A DNA stretch of 40,821 bases from Acidobacteriaceae bacterium UBA1795 (lineage in GTDB: Bacteria; Acidobacteriota; Terriglobia; Terriglobales; Acidobacteriaceae), in contig DCFV01000121.1 of assembly GCA_002314435.1 (NCBI GenBank), forward strand, positions 46,702 to 87,522. Reading direction: 5' to 3'. Shown piece after piece: positions 16,243 to 24,189 of this stretch. Numbering within the stretch: position 1 is the first letter of the stretch; each line of letters starts with the position of its first letter. A program made the position numbers and the translations under genes. The notes below the pieces were generated by a model. The model worked only from the letters and a program-made list of their open reading frames with translations, ran no database searches and had not been told where the DNA came from.

Positions 16243-18255
16243 GTGATCCGTCGTTCGCTCGTCTGTCTTCTTGCATGCGTCGTTGCCGCCATGACACTTC
16301 CAGCCCAATCCGCCCTCATGCCGCAGCCCGCGCACGTCACGCCCGCTTCCGGCCAGCTTGTCGTTGATGCCGGCTTCCGCGTCGCGCTCACCGGCTACAC
16401 TGAGCCGCGTCTCACCGCCGCGAAGGACCGCTTCCTCGCCACGCTCTCCAAACAGACCGGCCTCATTTTTGCGCCCGACGCGCCCGCCACTGCCACGCTC
16501 ACTATTAAGACCACCGCTGCCAGCGCCCCCGTGCAGCAAATCGGCGAAGACGAGTCCTACCACCTCGCCGTCACCGCCACCGGAGCGGAAATCACCGCGC
16601 CCAATCCCCTCGGCGCGCTCCACGGCCTGCAGACCTTTCTGCAACTTGTCCGCACCACGCCCGCTGGCTTCGCTGCTCCCGCCGTCACCATCGACGACGC
16701 ACCCCGCTTCGCCTGGCGCGGCCTCATGATCGATTCCGGCCGCCACTTCCAGCCCATCCCCGTCATCGAGCGCAACATCGACGGCATGGAAGCCGTCAAG
16801 CTCAATGTCTTCCACTGGCACCTGTCCGAGGATCAGGGTTTCCGCATCGAGTCCAGGACCTTCCCGCTCCTCCATCAGAAAGGCTCCAACGGCCTCTACT
16901 ACACGCAGGATGAAGTCAAGCACGTCCTCTCCTACGCCCGCGATCGCGGCATCCGCGTCGTCCCCGAGTTCGACATGCCCTGCCACACCACCGCGTGGTT
17001 CGTCGGCTACCCCGACCTCGCCAGCGGCAAGGGCCCCTACGCCATCCAGACCCGCTGGGGCGTCTTCGATCCCGGCATGGACCCCACCCGCGAGTCCACC
17101 TTCCAGTTCCTCGACAAGTTCATCGGCGAAATGACCGCGCTCTTCCCCGACGCCTACTTCCACGTCGGCGGCGACGAGTGCAACGGCAAGGAGTGGGATG
17201 CCAACCCGCGCATCCAGGCTTACATCAAGGATCACAACCTCAAGGACAACGCCGGCCTGCAGGCCTACTTCACCGGCCGCGTGCAAAAGCTCGTCACCGC
17301 GCATCACAAGATCACCGTCGGCTGGGATGAAGTTCTGCAGCCCACCACTCCGCGCGACGTCGTGATCCAGTCCTGGCGCGGTCCCAAGGGTCTTGCCGAC
17401 GCCGCCCGTCAGGGCAACCGCGTCCTGCTCTCCAACGGCTATTACATTGACCTGAACCAGCCCGCCTCGGAGCACTATCTCGTTGATCCCCTCGGCGGCG
17501 ACGCAGCCACGCTCACACCCGAGCAGCAGGCCCTCGTCCTCGGTGGAGAAGCCACCATGTGGAGCGAGTTCGTCACACCCGAAATCATCGACTCGCGCAT
17601 CTGGCCCCGCACCGCCGCCATCGCCGAGCGCTTCTGGTCGCCAGCCTCCGTGCGTGACGTTGACTCCATGTACGCGCGCCTCGAGCCCGTCTCTGAAAAA
17701 TTGGAAGCCGTCGGCCTCACCCACCGCTCCTTCACGCGTCCCATGCTCGAGCGCATGAGCACCAACCCCGACGCCCTCGCCACACTCGCATCCGCCGTGC
17801 AGCCGCCCCTCGGCTACCAGCGCGAAGAGCTGAAGGAGTTCGGCACCGCCAGCGCGCTCAATCACCTCGTCGACGCCATATCACCCGAATCCGAAACCGT
17901 CCGCCTCTTCGCGGCCGCCGTCGCGCGCATCACCGCAGGCTCAGCCACGCCAGCCGACTGGACCCACGCGCGCACCCAGCTCGTCGAGTGGCGCGACTGC
18001 GAAGGCCACCTCAAGTCCAGCTTCTCTTCGTCGGACCTCACCGCCGAGCTGGCTCCCGTGGCCAATGACCTCACCGTAGTCGCCACCATTGGCCTCCAGG
18101 CCCTCGACGATCTGAAGAACCAGCGCACCCCCAGCCCCGCCATCGCCCAGGCCAGCCTCGGCTTCCTCAAAGAAGCCGAGAAACCCAAAGCCGTCCTCCG
18201 CAACATGGCCGTCCCCGCAGTAGTGGAGCTAGTCCAAGCCTCCCTCAAGCACTAA
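16243..18255 (+). CDS. Secreted beta-N-acetylhexosaminidase, GH20
   Basis: Removes terminal GlcNAc or GalNAc from chitin-type or glycoprotein glycans; 670 aa. A signal peptide covers residues 1-23. The GH20 N-terminal domain 2 occupies about 25-150. The TIM barrel starts at FAWRGLMIDSGRHF (157-170) and carries the catalytic Asp311-Glu312 pair in HVGGDECNGKEW, used in substrate-assisted catalysis. Residues about 510-670 form a helical C-terminal region seen in some GH20 enzymes. GTG is the start: AGGAG lies 7 nt upstream and no in-frame ATG precedes the signal peptide. It probably acts in the periplasm or outside, consistent with the other glycan-related genes here. A 9-bp hairpin follows the stop. 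Confidence 0.95.
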   Translation: MIRRSLVCLLACVVAAMTLPAQSALMPQPAHVTPASGQLVVDAGFRVALTGYTEPRLTAAKDRFLATLSKQTGLIFAPDAPATATLTIKTTAASAPVQQIGEDESYHLAVTATGAEITAPNPLGALHGLQTFLQLVRTTPAGFAAPAVTIDDAPRFAWRGLMIDSGRHFQPIPVIERNIDGMEAVKLNVFHWHLSEDQGFRIESRTFPLLHQKGSNGLYYTQDEVKHVLSYARDRGIRVVPEFDMPCHTTAWFVGYPDLASGKGPYAIQTRWGVFDPGMDPTRESTFQFLDKFIGEMTALFPDAYFHVGGDECNGKEWDANPRIQAYIKDHNLKDNAGLQAYFTGRVQKLVTAHHKITVGWDEVLQPTTPRDVVIQSWRGPKGLADAARQGNRVLLSNGYYIDLNQPASEHYLVDPLGGDAATLTPEQQALVLGGEATMWSEFVTPEIIDSRIWPRTAAIAERFWSPASVRDVDSMYARLEPVSEKLEAVGLTHRSFTRPMLERMSTNPDALATLASAVQPPLGYQREELKEFGTASALNHLVDAISPESETVRLFAAAVARITAGSATPADWTHARTQLVEWRDCEGHLKSSFSSSDLTAELAPVANDLTVVATIGLQALDDLKNQRTPSPAIAQASLGFLKEAEKPKAVLRNMAVPAVVELVQASLKH

Positions 18256-18260
18256 TCCCA

Positions 18261-18282
18261 GAGGCGCTTTCCCAAGCGCCTC
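18261..18282 (+). terminator. Hairpin after the GH20 gene, probable weak terminator
   Basis: A perfect 9-bp stem GAGGCGCTT/AAGCGCCTC with loop TCCC, 6 nt after the stop. It lacks a T-run, so termination may be weak or factor-assisted. Confidence 0.5.
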
Positions 18283-18352
18283 GTTCCGCACGACCATGGG
18301 TGGCGGATGGGGCCGGGTGCCGGGGGGGGATGCAAGCTCCCGCACTAACTCT

Positions 18353-18391
18353 GGGTGCCCCGGGTCCGTGTGTTCGGACCCGGGAAAGCAC
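18353..18391. repeat. AAA-bulge hairpin copy with a GGGTCCG stem
   Basis: GTGC, the 10-bp stem CCCGGGTCCG/CGGACCCGGG with loop TGTGTT, then AAA and GCAC. Relative to the AGGTCTC copies, the paired positions have changed on both arms and still pair. Confidence 0.88.
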
Positions 18392-18413
18392 ATCCCCACC
18401 CCGCCTCAATCCA

Positions 18414-18451
18414 CTGACCTCTGTCCACTGACCATGGATCACTGTCATACT
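18414..18451 (+). promoter_or_regulatory. Heptad-repeat tract ending in the amidotransferase -10 box
   Basis: CTG-starting units fall at 18414, 18421, 18428 and 18442, all on one 7-bp grid; the 18435 unit is altered. The tract ends in CATACT (18446-18451), 8 nt before the ATG at 18460, the same distance as for folC. A leaderless or near-leaderless start is inferred. Confidence 0.5.
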
Positions 18452-18459
18452 GTTCACGC

Positions 18460-19218
18460 ATGTCCGCCCGCATCGCCATACCCGAGCCCACCTCGTCCGA
18501 CTCCGCCTACAATCAGCGCTCGCTTCCGCCCTATCTTGCCGCGCTGCACGCCGCCGGAGCCACACCCGTTCTGATCCCTCTCCACGAGCGCCCCGACCGC
18601 GTCGCCCGCCTGCTCGCCGCCACCCACGGAGTCCTGCTCCCCGGCAGCCGCTACGACATCGAGCCTGAGCGCTTCGGCGAAGCCCGCATCGAGGCCTGCG
18701 GCCCGGCCGACCCCGCCCGCACCGCCGTCGACGAACTCCTCCTGCAGGACGCATTCAACCTCCAGAAGCCCATCCTGGGGATTTGTCACGGCACGCAGAG
18801 CCTCAACGTTTGGTGCAACGGCACCCTCTATCAGGACGTCCTCTCGCAGGTCGGCACCGCCGTCAACCACACCCCTGGCCGCGAAGTCGCTGAAGCCCAC
18901 CCCGTCCAGATCGCGCCCGGGACCAGGCTCGCATGGCTCCTCCCGCCGGACGCGCAGTCCCCCAAGGTGAACTCCAGCCACCACCAGGCCATCCGCACCC
19001 CCGGCGACAACCTGCGCATCGCAGCCGTCTCGCCCGCCGACGGCGTCATCGAAGCCGTCGAGCTGGCCAACCCCGCCCACTTCGTCGTCGCCGTCCAGTG
19101 GCACCCTGAGCGCACCTGCACCAGCAGCGAGTTCTCCCGCGCCCTCTTCCGCGCCTTCGTCCGCGCCACTGAAGCCTGGCGCCCCCGCATTGTAGAAGTC
19201 TCCGTCGCTGCGCAGTGA
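18460..19218 (+). CDS. Class I glutamine amidotransferase, gamma-glutamyl-GABA hydrolase-like (peptidase C26)
   Basis: A 252-aa cytosolic hydrolase of the PuuD type, which cleaves gamma-glutamyl amides. The nucleophile is Cys109 in LGICHGTQ (the family usually has Arg where this has His110). The His215/Glu217 pair in VQWHPE completes the triad, and an oxyanion-loop PGSRYD block is at 61-66. The putrescine-pathway partners (PuuA, B, C) are absent, so the natural substrate is open. There is no Shine-Dalgarno; the start follows a -10 box by 8 nt. The stop overlaps the GTG of rsmG, giving translational coupling. Confidence 0.9.
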   Translation: MSARIAIPEPTSSDSAYNQRSLPPYLAALHAAGATPVLIPLHERPDRVARLLAATHGVLLPGSRYDIEPERFGEARIEACGPADPARTAVDELLLQDAFNLQKPILGICHGTQSLNVWCNGTLYQDVLSQVGTAVNHTPGREVAEAHPVQIAPGTRLAWLLPPDAQSPKVNSSHHQAIRTPGDNLRIAAVSPADGVIEAVELANPAHFVVAVQWHPERTCTSSEFSRALFRAFVRATEAWRPRIVEVSVAAQ

Positions 19219-19862
19219 ATACACCCATGCAAGAGTTATCAGACGTATCAGCCCAGCTCAACAAGCTCCTTGTCGCCGCCGACCTTTGTTCCTTGCAAGT
19301 AGCTGAATCAAAACAGTTTATCGATTACTTGACGCTCCTCCTTCGCTGGAACGCCCGCGTCAATCTCACCGCCGTCCGCGATCCCGACGCCATCCTGAGC
19401 CGCCATTTCGTGGAGTCCATCGCCGCCGCCCGCGCGCTGCCGCCGGGCCTCGCCACCTTGCTCGACTTCGGCTCCGGCGCCGGCCTGCCCGGAATCCCCA
19501 TCGCCATCTGCCAGCCCCAGCTCGCCGTCACCTTGGCCGAATCACAGAGCAAGAAGGCAGCCTTCCTCCAGGAAGCCATACGCACGCTTGGCCTCAACGC
19601 CCGCATTCACTCCGGCCGCGCCGAGACTCTTGCCCGAACCTTCGATTGCGTCACCCTTCGCGCCGTCGATCACATGGAGCTGGCCGCCCGCCTCGCCGCC
19701 CGCCTCGTCGCCCCCGGCGGCTGGCTGGCCCCGCTCACCACCTACGCCGACCTGGGTGCCATTCAGTCCGCCGCCGGTCCCGGCTTCACCTGGTCCAACC
19801 CCCACCCCCTGCCCGGCAGCGACCAGCGGATCCTCGCCCTCGCCCACCGCTCGACCGACTGA
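19215..19862 (+). CDS. rsmG: 16S rRNA (guanine-527 N7)-methyltransferase
   Basis: SAM-dependent enzyme, 215 aa, that methylates G527 in the 530 loop of 16S rRNA. It has the Rossmann motif I as LLDFGSGAGLPGIPIAI (glycines at 86-93), with the preceding NLTAVRDPDAILSRHFVES segment diagnostic of RsmG/GidB. It starts at GTG 19215, overlapping the previous stop; an in-frame ATG lies at 19227. rsmG directly before parAB is a widespread origin-proximal arrangement, which supports the reading of the region to its right. mnmG (gidA), its usual neighbour, is not here. Confidence 0.96.
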   Translation: MNTPMQELSDVSAQLNKLLVAADLCSLQVAESKQFIDYLTLLLRWNARVNLTAVRDPDAILSRHFVESIAAARALPPGLATLLDFGSGAGLPGIPIAICQPQLAVTLAESQSKKAAFLQEAIRTLGLNARIHSGRAETLARTFDCVTLRAVDHMELAARLAARLVAPGGWLAPLTTYADLGAIQSAAGPGFTWSNPHPLPGSDQRILALAHRSTD

Positions 19863-19883
19863 CCCATCCTCCCGGTCAAAAAG

Positions 19884-20292
19884 TGTTCCACGTGGAACAA
19901 TTGCTTTTTCTTCGCCCCTACCCAAAATGTTCCACGTGGAACATTTCAGCTCCGATCAAGCCACCCCAGGAATGTTCCACGTGGAACATTCCCTTCGACT
20001 CCGCTTCCCCAAAGTGTTCCACGTGGAACACTTTCGTCTTTGGGCGGTTAGTGTGGGCAGCCCCGTGTTTTCCGCAAGGCCTCCCCTTCACAAGCCCCAA
20101 AATGTTCCACGTGGAACAATTGCCTTTCCTTCGCCCCCTTTTCAAGAGCGGTCCAAGTAGAACACCCTCCCTTCGAGCAAGCCCCCGCGGAAACAGCCTG
20201 AGGCGACGATGCCCCCTATCGGCCACCCCAGAATGTTCCACGTGGAACACTTTTCTCTCCCAGAGCCAGCTCAGAATGTTCCACGTGGAACA
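19884..20292. repeat. parS: parS array: seven perfect and one degenerate 16-bp palindromes
   Basis: TGTTCCACGTGGAACA occurs perfectly at 19884-19899, 19928-19943, 19973-19988, 20015-20030, 20103-20118, 20234-20249 and 20277-20292. A decayed copy (12/16) is at 20149-20164. It differs from the canonical parS TGTTTCACGTGAAACA at two symmetric positions. Successive centres are 44, 45, 42, 88, 46, 85 and 43 bp apart, so the sites sit on a grid of about 44 bp with two empty slots. The array fills the rsmG-parA gap and is inferred to be the ParB loading and nucleation site. Conceptual proteins across it, with repeated FHVE or CSTWN strings, are artefacts of the palindrome. Confidence 0.93.
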
Positions 20293-20361
20293 CTTTGCCT
20301 CTCCACCTGCCCGCTTTTCACCCTGCCCAACACTCCCTTTCCGAGCCCTTTTCGGCGGGAG

Positions 20362-20504
20362 TTTTCCACCGATGTGCTTTCGCCGCCTCTCTGCTTCACC
20401 TCTCCGCACCCCGTCCGTAACTCCATCGCAATTCGACGCTTACAAGCCCTGCCCCGAAGCCGCCAAAAAGCTTTCCACAGCTCGGCGCAGTTCTCCACAG
20501 CTCG
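20362..20504 (+). other. DnaA-box-like repeats, candidate replication-origin element
   Basis: Three sequences resemble TTATCCACA: TTTTCCACC (20362-20370), CTTTCCACA (20471-20479) and TTCTCCACA (20491-20499, one mismatch). The last two lie in a 13-bp direct repeat (TTTCCACAGCTCG, 20472 and 20492) with a 20-bp period. They sit between the parS array and parA, where the strand composition changes. I see no strongly AT-rich unwinding element, so a functional oriC here is only a suggestion. Confidence 0.35.
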
Positions 20505-20530
20505 TTTTTCTGCAGGAATCCGCCCACTCC

Positions 20531-20536
20531 TATACG
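20531..20536 (+). promoter_or_regulatory. Candidate -10 box of parA
   Basis: TATACG lies 10 nt before the parA ATG, again implying a very short leader. GGAG at 20539-20542 could act as a Shine-Dalgarno only if transcription starts upstream of it. No clear -35. Confidence 0.4.
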
Positions 20537-20546
20537 CTGGAGTGCC

Positions 20547-21389
20547 ATGGGAAAAATTCTGGGCGTTGTCAACCAAAAAGGTGGTGTGGGTAAAACCACC
20601 ACCGCAATCAACCTCTCTGCCTGCCTCGCACTCGAAGGCCTCAAGATCCTCCTCGTCGACTGCGATCCCCAGGCCAACGCCTCCTCCGGACTCGGTCTGC
20701 AGCGCGACGATAGCCGCCATTCCATCTATGACGTACTGGTAGGTGCCGCCCCGGCCGAACAGGTCATCCTTCCCACCGAAATCGCCACTCTTTCCGTCCT
20801 GCCCGGCTCCAAGAACCTCACCGGCGCCAATGTGGAGTTGGCCGGCGCCGAAGGCCGCGAAACCCGGCTGCGCAACGCCCTGGCCACCGTCAAGGACCAC
20901 TACGACTTGGTGATTCTCGATTGCCCCCCGGCCCTCGACCTCCTCACTTTGAACTCCCTGGTGGCCGCCGACTCCCTTATCGTCCCCATGCAGGCCGAGT
21001 ATTTCGCCCTGGAAGGCATTTCGGAGCTGATTTCCACCCTCGAACGGGTCAAAGCTGCCTTCAACCCCGACATCGAGATCGAGGGCGTGCTGCTGACCAT
21101 GTACGACGACCGCACCAACCTCGCCCAGCAGGTGACCGAGACCCTGCGCGAGTACTTCAAGGAGCGGCTCTTCCGCACCGTGATTCCGCGCAACATACGC
21201 CTGGCCGAGGCCCCCAGCCACGGCAAGCCTGTGGCGCTCTACGACGGCCGTTCCCGGGGAACCGAGGCCTATTTCGAGCTGACCGGCGAGTTTCTGGCGC
21301 GCAACAACATGGAAAGTCCGCGCAGCAAGGAACGGAAGGCTGCCGCCGACCGGCCCAAGGCGGAAGTGCGTTTCTGGCCTTATCACTGA
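20547..21389 (+). CDS. parA: Chromosome-partitioning ATPase ParA (Soj)
   Basis: Walker-type ATPase, 280 aa, that binds the nucleoid and drives segregation of ParB-parS complexes. The deviant Walker A motif KGGVGKTT is at residues 11-18 with the signature Lys11; Walker A' is LLVDCDPQAN near 34-43 and Walker B LVILDCPPAL near 124-133. It has no N-terminal helix-turn-helix extension, so it is the chromosomal Soj type and not a plasmid P1-type ParA. It comes after the parS array and before parB with an 85-nt gap, so it is probably co-transcribed with parB. Confidence 0.97.
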   Translation: MGKILGVVNQKGGVGKTTTAINLSACLALEGLKILLVDCDPQANASSGLGLQRDDSRHSIYDVLVGAAPAEQVILPTEIATLSVLPGSKNLTGANVELAGAEGRETRLRNALATVKDHYDLVILDCPPALDLLTLNSLVAADSLIVPMQAEYFALEGISELISTLERVKAAFNPDIEIEGVLLTMYDDRTNLAQQVTETLREYFKERLFRTVIPRNIRLAEAPSHGKPVALYDGRSRGTEAYFELTGEFLARNNMESPRSKERKAAADRPKAEVRFWPYH

Positions 21390-21474
21390 GCCATCCAACG
21401 CTCATTACCGCCCGTAACCCCTTTATTTTGAGCAGAACACCCGGCCAGCGAGCCGGGAGCAAGGAAAAAGCAGA

Positions 21475-22386
21475 ATGAGCATCTCCGCCGTTGACTCCAA
21501 ACGCCGCGCCCTGGGCAAGGGCCTCGATTCGCTGCTGCCGCGCGTGCAGACCCCCGCCACGGCCCCTGCCGCCGTGCACCATGCAACGGAGTCTGAGGGC
21601 GGCAAGCCCCGCGAGATCCCCGTCAAAATGATCGACCCCAACCCGTACCAAACCCGCGGACAGATCGATCAGTCCCAGTTGGGTGAGTTGGCCGCGTCGA
21701 TCGCCGCCAACGGTGTGGTGCAGCCTATTCTGGTGCGGCCACAGGCCAACGGGCGCTTTCAGCTCATCGCCGGCGAACGGCGCTGGCGCGCCTCCGAGCT
21801 CATCAATAAGGAGACCATCCCCGCCATCCTGCGGCAGGTCTCCGACGAGCAGGCGATGGAGATCACCATCGTCGAAAACCTGCAGCGCGCCGATCTGAAC
21901 CCGATGGAACAGGCGCGGGCCTTCGACCGGCTTTCGCGCGAATTCAACATGACCCAGGAGCAGATGGGGATTCGTACCGGCAAGGACCGCGCGTCTATCG
22001 CTAACTTCCTGCGCCTGCTGCGGTTGCCGCTCTCCGTGCAGAACCACATCGAGACCGGCGAGCTGAGCATCGGTCATGCCAAGGCGCTGCTGGGCCTGCC
22101 CAACCAGGCGGGCATGGAGAAAGTTGCGGAGCACGTTCTGAAACTGTCGCTCTCCGTACGCCAGACTGAAACCTACGTGCAGGGCATTATGTTTCCCGAG
22201 CCGAGGAAGAAGGAGCCCAAACCCGAGGTTGTCGCGGACCCCAACATCCGCGAAGTGGCAGAGAAGCTGCAGCGGGCGCTAGGCCTCAAAGTCCACATCG
22301 AAGACAAGAACGGCCGCGGCCGCGTGATTATTGAATACGCCGATCTGGCAGACTTCGACGGCCTGCTGGAACAACTGGCCGGGTAA
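21475..22386 (+). CDS. parB: ParB/Spo0J chromosome-partitioning protein
   Basis: CTP-dependent DNA clamp, 303 aa, that loads at parS. N-terminal residues 3-24 carry the ParA-stimulating basic motif (KRRALGKGLDSLL). The CTPase/ParB-N domain includes GERRWRA (100-106) and the ENLQR box (134-138), and the parS-binding helix-turn-helix lies near 157-182. The C-terminal dimerisation domain ends with LLEQLAG. The start ATG follows AAGGAAAAAG. parS sites for it lie 1.2-1.6 kb upstream. The recognition residues should match the variant bases (C at position 5, G at position 12) in these parS copies. Confidence 0.97.
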   Translation: MSISAVDSKRRALGKGLDSLLPRVQTPATAPAAVHHATESEGGKPREIPVKMIDPNPYQTRGQIDQSQLGELAASIAANGVVQPILVRPQANGRFQLIAGERRWRASELINKETIPAILRQVSDEQAMEITIVENLQRADLNPMEQARAFDRLSREFNMTQEQMGIRTGKDRASIANFLRLLRLPLSVQNHIETGELSIGHAKALLGLPNQAGMEKVAEHVLKLSLSVRQTETYVQGIMFPEPRKKEPKPEVVADPNIREVAEKLQRALGLKVHIEDKNGRGRVIIEYADLADFDGLLEQLAG

Positions 22387-22411
22387 AACCGGTTGCAGGG
22401 AACTGAAGGCC

Positions 22412-22948
22412 ATGCGGCTCTTTGTCGCGATTCCGATCGACGCTGCCTGCCAGCGTGCGCTGGAGACGCTGGTGTCGCGGTTGCGATCACCCGGCGACGG
22501 CCTGCGCTGGACCGCCCCGGCTGGGTGGCACATCACGCTGCAATTCCTGGGCTCCGCCACACCGGAGCAGTGCGCCTGCGTGCAGCAGCGGCTGGCGACG
22601 ATCCGGCACTCCCGCTTTTCCATCGGCTTGGGCGTTCCAACCCGTTTCGAGAGAGCCGGTGCATTCGTGGTGGAAGTGCAGCCGTCGCCCGAACTGGCCG
22701 ATCTGCAGCTGCGGGTGACGATGACCACTGAGCCATGCGGCTTCGCCACGGAGGATCGCCCCTACAAACCCCACATAACCCTGGCGCGAAGCAAGGGCGG
22801 GCGGACTGCGCTTGCAGCGCTGTGCAAGCGGCTCGGCGGCGCCACGAAATTCGCGCCGCTTGCCGCGCGGGAGTTCGTGCTCTACGAGAGTTTTCTGGAG
22901 CCGGGCGGGGCTCGCTATGAGGCGCGCGGGCGCTTCGATCTTAGTTAA
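22412..22948 (+). CDS. thpR: RNA 2',3'-cyclic phosphodiesterase (2H phosphoesterase, LigT/ThpR)
   Basis: Cytosolic 178-aa enzyme that opens 2',3'-cyclic phosphates to 2'-phosphates and can seal tRNA halves in vitro. Both HxTx motifs of the 2H superfamily are present: His40-Ile-Thr-Leu in WHITLQFLG and His121-Ile-Thr-Leu in KPHITLAR. I start at ATG 22412 because the N-terminal MRLFVAIPID strand is conserved in the family and GGAACTGAAGG precedes it; the longer upstream frame overlaps parB. It lies 25 nt after parB on the same strand, so it is likely the last gene of the parAB transcript. Confidence 0.92.
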   Translation: MRLFVAIPIDAACQRALETLVSRLRSPGDGLRWTAPAGWHITLQFLGSATPEQCACVQQRLATIRHSRFSIGLGVPTRFERAGAFVVEVQPSPELADLQLRVTMTTEPCGFATEDRPYKPHITLARSKGGRTALAALCKRLGGATKFAPLAAREFVLYESFLEPGGARYEARGRFDLS

Positions 22949-23030
22949 CTTGTTTTATATCAATCACATAAAAAACGAACAAACGACGAAAAGTTGATGC
23001 GTCGACGCTGTTGCGCGGCACTGGAGCGGC

Positions 23031-23594
23031 TCAGGCGGGGGTGTATCGGAGGAAGACCTTGCCGTTCGAGAAGGCGCGCGACTGGGTGAGGGTGAAGTTG
23101 AGCGGGGCGGGTATGCCGCCGAAGAGGGAGCGGCCCGCGCCGAGGGCGATGGGGTCGAGAACGAACTGAAATTCGTTGATGAGGCGGGCTGGGGCGAGCT
23201 GGGCGACGATGGTTCCGCTGCCGAGAATACAGAGGTCGGGGCCCGGTTCGGACTTGAGCTTGCGGATCTCTTCGACGGGGTTGCCGTGGAGCAGCAGGGT
23301 GTTGTTCCAGGTGGCGTGAGTGAGGATGCGGGAGAAGACAACCTTCGGCGTACGGTTCATGCCTGCCGCAACGGTAGGGTTCTGCTTGAGGGCCGCAGGG
23401 GTTGGCCAGTACGAGGCCATGAGCTGATACGTGACGCGGCCGAAGACGAGCACAGAGTCGCCAGAGGCGTTCTCCGCGGTGAAAGTCTCGAATTCAGGAT
23501 CATCGCTGCCGGTGTAGGCCCATTGCATGGAGGAGGAGGCATCGACAAAGCAGCCGTCGAGTGAGACATGGTTGAAGACGATGAGCTTGCGCAA
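23031..23594 (-). CDS. RibD C-terminal / dihydrofolate reductase-like family protein
   Basis: A 187-aa NADPH-dependent reductase fold. RKLIVFNHVSLDGCFVD at the N terminus and LCILGSGTIVAQL later are the typical strand and cofactor-loop blocks of the small standalone RibD-C proteins common in soil bacteria, which are rarely true folate or riboflavin enzymes. The best start is TTG at 23594: GAGAGG lies about 7 nt upstream and the conserved strand begins at once. A longer in-frame start at 23642 would add a basic, non-conserved leader. It converges with thpR across an 82-bp AT-rich gap. Confidence 0.82.
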   Translation of the reverse strand: MRKLIVFNHVSLDGCFVDASSSMQWAYTGSDDPEFETFTAENASGDSVLVFGRVTYQLMASYWPTPAALKQNPTVAAGMNRTPKVVFSRILTHATWNNTLLLHGNPVEEIRKLKSEPGPDLCILGSGTIVAQLAPARLINEFQFVLDPIALGAGRSLFGGIPAPLNFTLTQSRAFSNGKVFLRYTPA

Positions 23595-23677
23595 CGGAGG
23601 CCTCTCTTGACGGACAGCAAGGGATGGCTGCGAACAACCCACGCATCATGGACCATCAAGGGTGGAACGGGCAATGG

Positions 23678-23713
23678 AAAACAGGGAACAGGTTTCAGGA
23701 GTCAGAGTCAGGG
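23678..23713 (-). repeat. Heptad-repeat tract upstream of the RibD-like gene
   Basis: On the plus strand CAG recurs at 23682, 23689, 23696 and 23703, exact 7-bp steps. Read on the minus strand the units are CTGTTCC and CTGAAAC, the same units found before accD. It lies about 85-120 bp upstream of the TTG start. Confidence 0.55.
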
Positions 23714-23790
23714 TTCTGCGTACCAACCCTTGCTGCGCAGGGATGCGGCAACCGCTTCTGTGGCTGATGAGCGCTGGCCATCCGCCGCTA

Positions 23791-23946
23791 TCAGAAACCT
23801 CCCAGCAGATAGGCCACCACTAGAATCAGCAACACAGTGCCAAGCCCTATGCCTGTGCCTCCGCCTGCGCCCCACCGGTTGTAGCCGTAGTATCCACCGC
23901 CTCCGGCGAAAACGAGCACCAGAACAATGATGAGTAGGATGAGCAT
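23791..23946 (-). CDS. 51-aa glycine-rich membrane protein, DUF3309-like
   Basis: Short gene that is easily overlooked. The protein has an N-terminal hydrophobic helix (residues 1-14, LILLIIVLVLVF), a GGGGYYGYNRWGAGGGTG linker, and a second hydrophobic helix (about 33-48), so it is a two-pass inner membrane peptide. The layout matches the DUF3309 family of about 50-residue proteins, whose function is unknown. AGGGG lies 7-8 nt before the ATG. It is isolated from the RibD-like gene by about 200 bp that includes a heptad tract. Confidence 0.78.
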   Translation of the reverse strand: MLILLIIVLVLVFAGGGGYYGYNRWGAGGGTGIGLGTVLLILVVAYLLGGF

Positions 23947-24189
23947 CTCAGATCCCCTTTCTCACTCCGGGCTGCAACTTCTGCCCCGAGGAGCCAGCCT
24001 TCAGGTTCACTCACTTTCCTCAACGATGCTGTACAGGATTGCTCACACTTGAAGGGCGTCGTTGTTTCCCGCCTGAGCATTTCTGAACAGTCTTGATCTG
24101 ACTTCACCCTTCACAATCGCTTCAGGTATCCAGTTGTCCCCGCAATTAGCCTCTTGCCGTTGCGGATATTCAATCTAATGGAGGACGCA

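Noticed and set aside
16147..17865. Minus-strand open frame of 572 codons opposite the GH20 gene
   Set aside because: Antisense to a gene with clear GH20 catalytic residues; no ribosome binding site or recognisable domain.
19884..20292. Regularly spaced short repeats resembling a CRISPR array
   Set aside because: The repeats are 16-bp perfect palindromes matching the ParB site class, next to parA; spacers are about 28 bp, two slots are empty, and there are no cas genes.
19646..20593. Open frames across the parS array with repeated FHVEH, CSTWN or VPRGT peptides
   Set aside because: The repeated peptides are translations of the 16-bp parS palindrome in different frames, not protein repeats.
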